Shown: positions 8,998 to 17,226 of the stretch, piece by piece
Position numbering within the stretch: the first letter of the stretch is position 1
Layout: every line of letters starts with the position of its first letter
Assembly: GCF_000383615.1 (NCBI RefSeq)
Contig: NZ_KB911618.1
Coordinates: forward strand, 38,774 to 74,822
DNA from: Streptomyces canus 299MFChir4.1
Lineage (GTDB): Bacteria; Actinomycetota; Actinomycetes; Streptomycetales; Streptomycetaceae
DNA length: 36,049 nt
Direction: 5' to 3'
Notes under the pieces: generated by a model
The model's input: only the letters and a program-made list of their open reading frames with translations
Databases searched by the model: none
What the model was told of the DNA's origin: nothing
Made by a program: the position numbers and the translations under genes

Positions 8998-9079
8998 GGC
9001 TGGTCGCGCAGTTCCCCGCGCCCCTAAAGACGTGCACTGGTCGTGCCTTTAAGGGGCGCGGGGAACTGCGCCACCAGCC
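8998..9079. terminator. Large GC-rich hairpin between aurF-like and tetR genes
   Basis: Two roughly 32-base arms (8998-9029 and 9047-9079) pair with one mismatch and one bulged base around a 17-base loop. The right arm contains GGGGCGCGGGGAACTGCGC, which recurs at 19675-19693 in this window. It probably terminates the AurF-like transcript before tetR. The stem is symmetrical, so it could work on both strands. Confidence 0.75.
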
Positions 9080-9101
9080 CCCACCGGCCGTCAGCCGAAA
9101 C

Positions 9102-10040
9102 TCAAGCCAGCAGCCCCGAGGACTTCCACAACCTCCGTCCGACACCTCGAAGCACGCCGATGTCGTCCAGGAAGTCGGTCAGCTTCTTCGCACCGGTCTG
9201 CATGACCTCCTTCCGGTGCCCACTGGCCTGCACCTGCGCGAGAGCGGCCCGCTGGTCCAGACCCACGTTCGTGTACACCTCCGGGTTCACGAACGCCACG
9301 GAGAACACCCGCGCGAACTCCCCGGACGTGACCCGCGTGAACTCCTGCGACCACCGCGGAGCGGAGACCATCTGCCGCCGCAGCTCCTCGCGGGCGTAGC
9401 GGACATGCCGTGCCTCCTCCACCACATGGATCCGCGTCACCCCCCGGATCAGCGGCTGCACCCGCTCGTCCGGGAAGGTCAGCCGCTGCATCCAGTCGAG
9501 GATCTCCTCGCCGAGCAGCGTCGCCGTGAAGGACCCCGGGGTCGTGGAGATCGTCTTGAACAGCCGCCCGAGCCGCTGGTGGGCCCGGCTCACCGGATAC
9601 CAGGGCGTGTCGCCCCGGGTGATCAGCCGCGCGAACATCTTCGAGTGCCGGCACTCGTCCTCGATCTCGGTGAGCGCGTACCGCACATGCGCGCTCGTGG
9701 CCGCCTTGTCGTAGATGTGACGGCACAACAGCTGCATGAGGATGATCTCGAACCAGATCCCCAGCGAGGCCAGCGCCGCGGCCTCGTGCCGGGAGAGCAG
9801 GATCCGCTGCTCCTCGCTCATCCGCCGCCACATCGGGGTGTCGTACAGCGAGACCAGTTCCGGCGGCCAGAACCACAGGCCCTCCTCGAAGGGCGCGTCC
9901 CAGTCCAGTTCCTCGTCCGGATCGAAGGAGTGCTTCGCGGAGGAGTCGAGCAGCCGCTCGGCGACCTGCTCCCGGTCCTTGAGCAGGCCGAGGGCGTCAC
10001 GCAGCCCTTCGAGCGCGTCGACATCTGTCAGACTCGTCAT
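9102..10040 (-). CDS. AurF-like diiron oxygenase (ferritin-like)
   Basis: A 312-residue, mostly helical protein from the ATG at 10040 (a start at 10076 is possible). It has the two carboxylate-histidine motifs of ferritin-like diiron enzymes: E129-x2-H132 in EIEDECRHSKMF and E209-x2-H212 in HVVEEARHVRYA. Further glutamates on partner helices lie near E98 and E178/E179. The arrangement fits the AurF p-aminobenzoate N-oxygenase family, which oxidises amines, though many members have unknown substrates. The neighbours do not reveal a biosynthetic pathway. It is divergent from another diiron protein across about 90 bases. Confidence 0.85.
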   Translation of the reverse strand: MTSLTDVDALEGLRDALGLLKDREQVAERLLDSSAKHSFDPDEELDWDAPFEEGLWFWPPELVSLYDTPMWRRMSEEQRILLSRHEAAALASLGIWFEIILMQLLCRHIYDKAATSAHVRYALTEIEDECRHSKMFARLITRGDTPWYPVSRAHQRLGRLFKTISTTPGSFTATLLGEEILDWMQRLTFPDERVQPLIRGVTRIHVVEEARHVRYAREELRRQMVSAPRWSQEFTRVTSGEFARVFSVAFVNPEVYTNVGLDQRAALAQVQASGHRKEVMQTGAKKLTDFLDDIGVLRGVGRRLWKSSGLLA

Positions 10041-10046
10041 GGCTCT

Positions 10047-10076
10047 TATGAGACTGCTTGTCAGCAAGAGCGTCAA
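10047..10076 (-). promoter_or_regulatory. Putative promoter with internal palindrome, AurF-like gene
   Basis: On the minus strand TTGACG (10076-10071) and CTCATA (10052-10047) are spaced by 18. Between them lies the palindrome TGCT-N4-AGCA (10055-10066), a likely repressor site. The expected transcription start falls at or next to the ATG at 10040, so the mRNA may be leaderless; no ribosome site is seen. The TetR product nearby is a candidate binder. Confidence 0.4.
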
Positions 10077-10130
10077 TCCCCTGCGCGCGACTTGTTGACC
10101 CGGCGTCTACAAAGGGGCAGCCTGCGGAAC

Positions 10131-11243
10131 ATGCCGACTTTCGACCTGTACACCACGGATCCCGGCGACCCCCACTGGCAGGTACCGGCGACGGGTGCGG
10201 CCCGCTTCGCCTGGGAGTACGACGACGGCCGCGACCGCCTGCTGGCCCTCTACCAGAAGGGCAAGGACAAGCAGTGGGACGGGCAGAAGCGCATCGACTG
10301 GGACCTCGAAGTCGATCCCCACGACCCCCTGGGCACCCCCGACGAGTCCATCTCCGTCTACGGCACCAAGTACTGGGCGAAGTTCACCGACAAGGACAAG
10401 GGCGAACTCCGCAAGCACCTCGCCTCCTGGCAGTTCAGCCAGTTCTTGCACGGCGAGCAGGGCGCGATGGTGTGCGCCGCGCGGATCGTGGAGTCCGTGC
10501 CCGACCTCGACGCCAAGCTCTACTCGGCGACCCAGGTGATGGACGAGGCGCGGCACGCGGAGATCTACGGCCGCTTCCTCCACGAGAAGATCGGGATGCT
10601 GTACCCGATCAACGACAACCTGAAGTCCCTGCTGGGCGACACGTTGAGCGACTCCCGCTGGGACATGCCCTACCTCGGCATGCAGGTCCTTATCGAAGGG
10701 CTCGCGCTGGCCGCCTTCGGCATGATCCGCGACACCACCGACAAGCCCCTCCCGAAGCAGATCCTCGCCTACGTCATGCAGGACGAGGCCCGCCATGTGG
10801 CCTTCGGGCGCATGGCCCTGCGGGACTACTACAAGCAGCTCTCCGACGCCGAACTGCGCGAACGCGAGGAGTTCGTCATCGAGGGCTGCTACCTGATGCG
10901 TGACCGTCTGCGCGGGGTCGAGGTCCTGGAGAACTTCGGCATCCCGAAGGCGGAGGCCGAGGAGTACGCCGAGCGGTCCGAGTTCCTCGCCCTCTTCCGC
11001 CAGTTGCTCTTCTCCCGGATCGTCCCCTGCGTCAAGGACATCGGCCTGTGGGGCAAACGCCTCCAGCAGGCCTACGTCGACATGGGCGTCTTCGAGATGG
11101 GCAACTCCAGCCTCGACCTCCTCATGGCGCAGGACGAGGAGATCGCCGAGAAACTGGACGCGGAGCGCTTCGCGGTGGAGGAGCGGGAACGCGTGGCGGA
11201 GGTGCGGGGGGCCATCGAGGCGGGGGGTGCAGGCCCTCAGTAG
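10131..11243 (+). CDS. R2-like / ferritin-like diiron protein
   Basis: A 370-residue helical protein with a full set of ribonucleotide-reductase-R2-like ligands: E109 in HGEQGAMVCAARIVE, E139-x2-H142 in MDEARHAEIYG, E189 in LIEGLALAAFG, and E219-x2-H222 in QDEARHVAFGRMAL. The fold and ligand order match R2-like oxidases and ferritin-like oxygenases often annotated as 'RNR beta subunit'. No large (alpha) RNR subunit lies nearby and the protein is not expected to serve RNR. The ATG at 10131 is preceded by a purine-rich AAAGGGG. Upstream in-frame sequence is a non-coding extension through the antisense gene. Divergent pairing with the AurF-like gene suggests related functions. Confidence 0.88.
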   Translation: MPTFDLYTTDPGDPHWQVPATGAARFAWEYDDGRDRLLALYQKGKDKQWDGQKRIDWDLEVDPHDPLGTPDESISVYGTKYWAKFTDKDKGELRKHLASWQFSQFLHGEQGAMVCAARIVESVPDLDAKLYSATQVMDEARHAEIYGRFLHEKIGMLYPINDNLKSLLGDTLSDSRWDMPYLGMQVLIEGLALAAFGMIRDTTDKPLPKQILAYVMQDEARHVAFGRMALRDYYKQLSDAELREREEFVIEGCYLMRDRLRGVEVLENFGIPKAEAEEYAERSEFLALFRQLLFSRIVPCVKDIGLWGKRLQQAYVDMGVFEMGNSSLDLLMAQDEEIAEKLDAERFAVEERERVAEVRGAIEAGGAGPQ

Positions 11244-11252
11244 TGTTCTGAC

Positions 11253-12030
11253 GTGTCCACGCCTCCGCCGTCCCGGAGTCCCTACGGCGCGCCGAATCCC
11301 TACGGCGCGCCGAATCCCTACGGCGCGCCGAATCCCTACGGTTCCCAGAACCCTTACGCCACCGGCCCCTACGGCCAGCCGCAGCCGCAGCCGCCGTACG
11401 GCACCCGTACCCCCCCAGCAGCAGCCCGCCGACTACGGCTGGGGCGCGCCCCCGATGGCCCCGCCGCCCCCGCCGAAGCGGCGGCGCGGCCTGGTGTTCG
11501 GGGGTGTTGTCGGAGTCGTCGGCCTGGTCGTGCTGATCGGCCGCTACGAACTCGCCCAGGACTACTCGGACTCCGAGGGCCAGAAGATCATGGACGCGGC
11601 GGACGGCTACGCGAAGGCCAAGGTCGACGGGGTCGCGGTCGGGCAGTACAGCCTGGCCGGTAACACCACGGAGGGCTCGCTCGTGGTGTCGGGCATGTAC
11701 GGGCGGTTCAAGGACCCCGATGCGACGCGGAACAACATGATGAAGGGTGCGGGCAGGGGTGAGGGCGCCAAGGTCGCCCTGGCGCCGCAGGACTTCCGTC
11801 CGGACGGCTCCCACGGTGTCACCGTCACCTGCGAGGTCCTCACCAGGACCCGGGCCGGCACGGACATGACCGTTCCCGTCTGTGCGTGGACGGACGGGAA
11901 CACGGGCGCGTCGGTGGGCGAGCTCAGGGCCTCCACGATGACCCAGGACCCCGCGGACGTGGACCTGGACAAGCTGGCGGTGACCACCCTCCAGATCCGC
12001 TCGGAGATGCGGAAGCCGATCGGGGACTAG
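11253..12030 (+). CDS. Pro/Tyr/Gly-rich single-pass membrane protein, frameshifted
   Basis: Two abutting reading frames make one sensible protein. The first frame, from GTG 11253, encodes a cytoplasmic-type Pro/Tyr/Gly/Asn-rich tail with PYGAPN repeats. The second encodes QQQPADYGWGAPP, then a KRRRG stop-transfer-like basic stretch, a membrane segment (LVFGGVVGVVGLVVLIG), and a roughly 140-residue soluble domain ending GD at 12030. The switch falls in a run of seven C (11410-11416); six C would keep one frame of about 258 residues. Either a sequencing error, a real loss, or slippage is possible. The architecture resembles actinobacterial 'DUF4190/Pro-rich tail plus TM' proteins, but I do not recognise the C-terminal domain. 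Confidence 0.7.
11280..11333 (+). repeat. Three perfect 18-bp tandem repeats
   Basis: CCCTACGGCGCGCCGAAT occurs at 11280, 11298 and 11316 without a mismatch, followed by a diverged fourth unit. Each unit adds the hexapeptide PYGAPN to the Pro-rich N-terminus. Perfect identity at the DNA level suggests recent expansion. Confidence 0.95.
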
Positions 12031-12536
12031 GCCGGGCACCCCAGATCGTCCGGGATCTCCAGGGCCGCGGCCGGCTCCGCGCCCTGCGCGGGGAACAGCG
12101 TCCGCAAGGTGAACGCGTACGGCGTCGGGCCGTTCGTGCGCAGGTGCAGCAGGCGGGACTCCGCCTCGGCGACGGTGGGGCGGTGGCCGGCCGGAACCCA
12201 CCACAGGGCCACCATCGCCTCCTGGACCCGCTCGAAGAACTCCCTTCGGCGGGCGAGCATCTCGCGGTGCCGGCCTTGGTACATGTACGCCGTGAGGGCG
12301 TCGGCGTCCCGCCACACCGACATGTTGATGATCAGCCACTCGTCGCCGAAGACGGCGATGTCCGTCGCGTCGCCGGAGTCGTCCTCCAGCCGCCAGACGA
12401 AACCGTCGGCGGCGTCCGCGTCGGCGTTCACGGGATCGAGGTTGTCGACGAAGTCCTTCAACTGTGCGGAGTCCAGCGGGGCCTTGAGACGGCCGATGTT
12501 CACCTGGGCGAGTTGGTACGCGGCTGCTTCACTCAT
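12027..12536 (-). CDS. DUF3291 protein
   Basis: A 169-residue protein matching the DUF3291 (dimeric alpha/beta-barrel-like, monooxygenase-related) pattern: YQLAQVNIGRLKAPLDS at the start, DGFVWRLEDDSGDATDIAVF, LIINMSVWRDADALTAYMY, and a C-terminal ALWWVPAGHRPTVAEAESRL. Family members have no firm biochemical role. The stop overlaps that of the convergent membrane-protein gene by four bases. Upstream, a run of GGTCGGTCGG beside ACCGTTCGGT lies directly before the ATG and could be an operator. Confidence 0.85.
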   Translation of the reverse strand: MSEAAAYQLAQVNIGRLKAPLDSAQLKDFVDNLDPVNADADAADGFVWRLEDDSGDATDIAVFGDEWLIINMSVWRDADALTAYMYQGRHREMLARRREFFERVQEAMVALWWVPAGHRPTVAEAESRLLHLRTNGPTPYAFTLRTLFPAQGAEPAAALEIPDDLGCPA

Positions 12537-12581
12537 GGACCGAACGGTAGGTCGGTCGGTCGGCGGGTCTCAACCCCTGTC

Positions 12582-14066
12582 TCACTCCTTGGAGTTGAGC
12601 ACCGCCTCCATCACCGCCCGGGCGATCGGCGCCGCCACCCCGCCCCCGGTGATGTCCCCCCGGACCGCCGACGCGTCCTCCACCACCACGGCCACCGCGA
12701 CCTTCGGCTGCACGTCCCGCTCGGCCTGCGCCCACGCCACGAACCAGGCGTACGGCATCCCGGCGTTGCCGATGCCGTGCTGGGCGGTGCCGGTCTTGCC
12801 GCCGACGATCGCCCCCGGGATCGCCGCGTTGGTGCCGGTGCCCTCGGTCACCACCTGGGTCATGAGCTCCTTCAGCACGGCGGCCGTCTCCGGGGCCATC
12901 GCCTGCCGCACCGGACGCGGGCCCGCCGTGTCCACGATGCTGCCGCCGGCCGTGGTGGTCCGCTCCACGAGATAGGGCGTGCGGATCTGCCCGCCGTCGG
13001 CGACGGCCGCCGAGACCATCGCCATCTGGAGCGGGGTCGCGCGGGTGTTGTACTGGCCGATCGACGACAGGGCCAGCTGCGCCCGGTCGACGGCTGGATC
13101 GAAGGTGCTGCGGGCCACCGAGAAGGGGACCCGCAGCGCGTCGTCGTTGAAGCCGAAGGCGCGCGCGGTGGCCGTCATGTCCCGCACCCCCACGTCCACC
13201 CCGAGCTTCGCGAACACCGTGTTGCACGACCACCGGAAGGCCTCCCGCAGGGACAAGTCCTCGCAGCCGTCGGACTCGTTGCTGAGCGAGGTGGTGGTGC
13301 CGGGCAGGGTGTACGGCGCCGGCGAGTCGGTCGGCGCGTCCACGTCCCTGATCACCCCCGCGTCCAGCGCGGCCGCCGCGGTGACCACCTTGAACGTCGA
13401 ACCCGGCGGATAGGTCTGCCGTACCGCCCGGTTGAGCATCGGCTTGTCCGGGTTGGCGTTGAGCCACGTCCAGGAGCGGCCCACCCTGGAGCTGTTACCC
13501 GACAGCACCCCCGGGTCGTACGACGGAGAGGACACCAGCGCGAGGATGCGTCCCGTCGCCGGTTCCAGGGCCGCCACCGCGCCCTTGCGCCCCGCGAGCC
13601 CGCGGAAGGCCGCCCGCTGCGCGGCCCCGTCGAGTGTCGTGACGACGTCCCCGCCCGGGTTGCGTCTCCTCGTGAAGTCGTTCCACAGCGGGAACGGCGT
13701 CAGCATCGGGTCCGAGCCGGACAGGACCGGGTCCTCGGTGTGCTCCAGGAGGGTCGTGCCGTACTCCTGCGAGGCGAAGCCGGTGACCGGCGCGTACAAC
13801 GGACCGTCCCGGTACGTCCGTTCGTAGCGCAGCTGCTCCCCGGTGTCCCGGGACCCGGTGACCGGCCGCCCGTCGACCAGGATGTCACCGCGCTCGCGGC
13901 CGTAACGGGCGATGTTCTCGCGGCGGTTGGCCGGGTTCGTGTCGTGGGCGCGGGCCTGGAAGACCTGGACGCGGATGGCGTTGACCAGGAGCGCCATGAG
14001 CAGCAGGGCGCAGAAGCAGGCGGCGTGCCGGATGTAGCGGGTCATGCCGGGGCCTCGCGTGGTCAC
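12582..14066 (-). CDS. Class B penicillin-binding protein (PBP2/FtsI-like transpeptidase)
   Basis: A 494-residue protein with a single N-terminal membrane anchor (about 11-31) and the three active-site motifs of a D,D-transpeptidase: S223-T-F-K226, S280-C-N282 and K424-T-G. It is shorter than typical FtsI (about 600), with a reduced N-terminal domain, as in the actinobacterial PbpA group. The GTG start at 14066 overlaps the SEDS gene stop by GTGA and follows AAGGAG, so translation is coupled. With its SEDS partner it should make and cross-link peptidoglycan, probably at a specific stage such as sporulation or hyphal growth; the stage is inference. Confidence 0.95.
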   Translation of the reverse strand: MTTRGPGMTRYIRHAACFCALLLMALLVNAIRVQVFQARAHDTNPANRRENIARYGRERGDILVDGRPVTGSRDTGEQLRYERTYRDGPLYAPVTGFASQEYGTTLLEHTEDPVLSGSDPMLTPFPLWNDFTRRRNPGGDVVTTLDGAAQRAAFRGLAGRKGAVAALEPATGRILALVSSPSYDPGVLSGNSSRVGRSWTWLNANPDKPMLNRAVRQTYPPGSTFKVVTAAAALDAGVIRDVDAPTDSPAPYTLPGTTTSLSNESDGCEDLSLREAFRWSCNTVFAKLGVDVGVRDMTATARAFGFNDDALRVPFSVARSTFDPAVDRAQLALSSIGQYNTRATPLQMAMVSAAVADGGQIRTPYLVERTTTAGGSIVDTAGPRPVRQAMAPETAAVLKELMTQVVTEGTGTNAAIPGAIVGGKTGTAQHGIGNAGMPYAWFVAWAQAERDVQPKVAVAVVVEDASAVRGDITGGGVAAPIARAVMEAVLNSKE

Positions 14067-15424
14067 GGGGTCTCCTTGTCGTCGTACTGGCCGTGGGCCG
14101 AGTCGCTCACCCTGATCAGCAGGGCGACGATCGCCCAGTTGGTGACGACCGACGAGCCGCCCTGTGCGAGGAACGGCATCGCCATGCCGGTGAGCGGGAT
14201 CAGTCCGCCGACGCCGCCCGCGATCACGAACACCTGGAGCGCGACGATCGAGGCGAGGCCGGTCGCCAGGAGTCGTCCGAAGGGGTCGCGCAGGGCGAGG
14301 CCCGCCCGGTAGCCGCGCTCCACGAGCAGGGCGTACAGCAGGAAGATCGCGGACAGGCCGGCCAGGCCCAGTTCCTCGCCGGCCGTCGCCAGGATGAAGT
14401 CGGACTTCGCGGCGAAGCCGATCAGGACGGAGTGGCCGAGCCCGAGCCCCGTGCCGAGGACCCCGCCGGCCGCGAAGGCGAACAGGGACTGCGCGAGCTG
14501 GTTCGGACCCTGGCCCGCCTCGATCGACGCGAACGGATGCAGCCAGTCCTCCACCCTGCTGTGCACATGCGGTTCCAGCCAGCCCACGGCGAAGGCGCCG
14601 ACGGAGGCCAGCAGCAGGCCCAGCGCGATCCAGCCGGTGAGCCCGGTGGCGACGTACAGCAGGACGACGAACAGCCCGAAGAACAGCAGCGAGGTGCCGA
14701 GGTCCCGCTCCAGGACCAGGACCCCGACGCTGATCAGCCAGATGGCGAGGAGGGGGCCCAGCACCCGGCCGGTGGGCAGCTGAAGTCCCCAGACCCGCCG
14801 CCCGGAGGACGCCAGCGCGTTGCGGTTGGTCGCGAGATACGCGGCGAAGAACACCGCGAGCAGCACCTTCGCGAACTCGCCCGGCTGGATGGAGAACCCG
14901 GCGATCCTGATCCAGATCCGGGCGCCGTTCACGGCGGGGAACAGGATCGGGAGGATCAGCAGGGCGAGCGCGGCGGCGACACAGACGTAGGCGTAGCGCT
15001 GGAGCACGCGGTGGTCGCGCAGCATCAGGACGACCGCGACGAACAGGGCCACCCCGACCGTGGACCACACGAGCTGGGTGGGGGCCGCGCGGTCGCCGGG
15101 TGTCTCCAGGTCGAGCCGGTAGATCAGCACCAGGCCCAGGCCGTTGAGCAGCACGCCGATGGGCAGCAGCAGCGGATCGGCGTACGGCGCCCTCAGTCGC
15201 ACCGCCAGATGGGCGAGGAGCGCGAGCACGCCGAGCCCGGCGCCGTAACCGGCGGCGCCGGGCGGGACGGTGCCGTGCCTGGCGAGGCCGACCGCGCAGT
15301 AGCCGTACACCGACAGCAGGACGGCGAGGACGATGAGGGCCAGTTCGATGCCACGGCGGTGGGGCAGGCGTACCGCGCGAGCGGAGGTGTCCGCGGGGGC
15401 CACGGTGGTTCCGGCCTTGGTCAT
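14063..15424 (-). CDS. FtsW/RodA/SpoVE-family SEDS peptidoglycan glycosyltransferase
   Basis: A 453-residue polytopic membrane protein with about ten to twelve hydrophobic segments. SEDS signatures are present: RIAGFSIQPGEFAKVLLAVFF (split over about 170-190), the ERDLGTSLLFFGLF loop, QSLFAFAAGGVLGTGLGLG, SDFILATAGEELG and the C-terminal FLAQGGSSVVTNW. These are hallmarks of FtsW/RodA lipid II polymerases. It is the first gene of a two-gene operon with the class B PBP. A possible minus-strand promoter (CTATTT box near 15436) lies in the short upstream gap. No division or elongation regulators are adjacent. Confidence 0.95.
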   Translation of the reverse strand: MTKAGTTVAPADTSARAVRLPHRRGIELALIVLAVLLSVYGYCAVGLARHGTVPPGAAGYGAGLGVLALLAHLAVRLRAPYADPLLLPIGVLLNGLGLVLIYRLDLETPGDRAAPTQLVWSTVGVALFVAVVLMLRDHRVLQRYAYVCVAAALALLILPILFPAVNGARIWIRIAGFSIQPGEFAKVLLAVFFAAYLATNRNALASSGRRVWGLQLPTGRVLGPLLAIWLISVGVLVLERDLGTSLLFFGLFVVLLYVATGLTGWIALGLLLASVGAFAVGWLEPHVHSRVEDWLHPFASIEAGQGPNQLAQSLFAFAAGGVLGTGLGLGHSVLIGFAAKSDFILATAGEELGLAGLSAIFLLYALLVERGYRAGLALRDPFGRLLATGLASIVALQVFVIAGGVGGLIPLTGMAMPFLAQGGSSVVTNWAIVALLIRVSDSAHGQYDDKETP

Positions 15425-15476
15425 GTCCGGAACTTACCCAAATAGGGCGTGATGTCTGCCTAGATTGACCGGGATG

Positions 15477-15893
<417 letters not shown>

Positions 15894-15990
15894 GGGGGGA
15901 CCTCCGTGAGGGGGGTGCGAACCTGACTGTTCGCCACGTTAGGAGGCGTGCACACGGGTCGCCCTTTCAGATGGGCCATAGGAGAAGCAC

Positions 15991-17226
15991 CTACCGCAAC
16001 GTCAGAGTCGCGACCGCCCCGCCGTCCTCCGCGTTGGAGAAGGAGAGCCGCGCCCCCAGCACCTCCGCCTGCCCCACGGCGATGGTCAGCCCCAGCCCGT
16101 GCCCCCGGGCCCCGCCCTCCGTACGGAACCGCTGCGGCCCGTGCGAGACGAGGTACTCCGGAAACCCGTCCCCGTGGTCCCGAACGGTCACCACCGCCCC
16201 GTCGACCGTCACCGACACCGGCCCCCGGCCGTGCCGGTGCGCGTTGGCCACCAGGTTGCCCAGCACCCGCTCCAGCCGCCGCCGATCCGTCTCCACGGCC
16301 AGATCCCGTACGACGACGACCTCGGCGTCGGTCCCGGACGCCCGCACCACCCGCTCGGCCACCGCGGCCAGGCGTTCGGTGTCCAGCTCCACCGTCTCCC
16401 GGCCCGTGTCCAGCCGGGAGATCTCCAGCAGGTCCTCCGTCAGCGTCCGCAACGCGGCCACCCGGTCCCGCACCAGTTCGGTCGGCCGCCCCGGCGGCAA
16501 CAACTCGGCCGCCGCGTGCAGCCCCGTCAACGGCGTCCGCAATTCGTGCGCCACATCCGCGGTGAACCGCTGCTCGCTCAGCAGCTTCCCCTGCAAGGAC
16601 CCCGCCATGGTGTCCAGCGCGGCGGCCACCGCGGCCACCTCGTCCTGCGGCCGCGTCGCATCCTTCGTACGGGGATCGTCGACCCGTGCGTCGAGGTCGC
16701 CCGCGCTGATCCGCCGGGCCACCCGGGCGGTCGTGTGCAGCCGTGTCGTCACCCGGGTGACCGCGAACGCCCCCACCAGCAGGGTCGCCGTGATCGCCAG
16801 CGCCGAGGACCACAGGATCGCCCGGTCAAGGCCCGCGATCGTCCGCGCGCCCTGCGAGTAGTCGACCTCCACGGCCAGCGCCCGGCTCCCGTCCACCGGC
16901 CCCGCCGCCCACATGGTGGGGCGGCCGCGGTGCTCGCCGACCATCGTGCCGCGGTGCCCGGCCACCGCCAGGGCCCGCAGCGACGCCGGCAGATCCGGCG
17001 GATCCACGCCCGCGTCCCACTCCAGCATCTCCCCGGCCTCGTACGCCTCGGTCGCGTCCCGCAGCCGGCTCAGCGCCAGGTCACGGGCCTCGCCGACGGT
17101 CTGGTTCGTCACCGAGACATGCACGAGGACACCGAGCAGCGCGGCCAGCGCGCAGCACATCACGGCGATGAACACGGCGGCCTTCACGGCGAGCGTGCCG
17201 GACCAGCGGGGCAGCGCGAGTCTCAT
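15991..17226 (-). CDS. HAMP sensor histidine kinase
   Basis: A 411-residue two-TM kinase: membrane segment about 15-37, a roughly 100-residue extracytoplasmic loop, a second segment about 138-160, then HAMP (about 160-212). The HisKA region is FTADVAHELRTPLTG with H227. HATPase_c has VLGNLVANAHRHG, a degenerate VRDHGDGFPEYL and GGARGHGLGLTIAVGQAEVLG. The F box is weak. The start ATG at 17226 overlaps the lipoprotein stop (ATGA). No response-regulator gene is found on either side, unlike most Streptomyces HKs of this type, so its partner must be elsewhere or lost. Confidence 0.93.
   Translation of the reverse strand: MRLALPRWSGTLAVKAAVFIAVMCCALAALLGVLVHVSVTNQTVGEARDLALSRLRDATEAYEAGEMLEWDAGVDPPDLPASLRALAVAGHRGTMVGEHRGRPTMWAAGPVDGSRALAVEVDYSQGARTIAGLDRAILWSSALAITATLLVGAFAVTRVTTRLHTTARVARRISAGDLDARVDDPRTKDATRPQDEVAAVAAALDTMAGSLQGKLLSEQRFTADVAHELRTPLTGLHAAAELLPPGRPTELVRDRVAALRTLTEDLLEISRLDTGRETVELDTERLAAVAERVVRASGTDAEVVVVRDLAVETDRRRLERVLGNLVANAHRHGRGPVSVTVDGAVVTVRDHGDGFPEYLVSHGPQRFRTEGGARGHGLGLTIAVGQAEVLGARLSFSNAEDGGAVATLTLR

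Noticed and set aside
8169..10130. 650-codon in-frame extension upstream of the R2-like protein
   Set aside because: It runs antisense through TetR and AurF-like genes and has no protein character; the real start is ATG 10131.
9102..11243. Part of a secondary-metabolite gene cluster because of AurF-like enzyme
   Set aside because: No PKS, NRPS, terpene or tailoring genes adjoin it.
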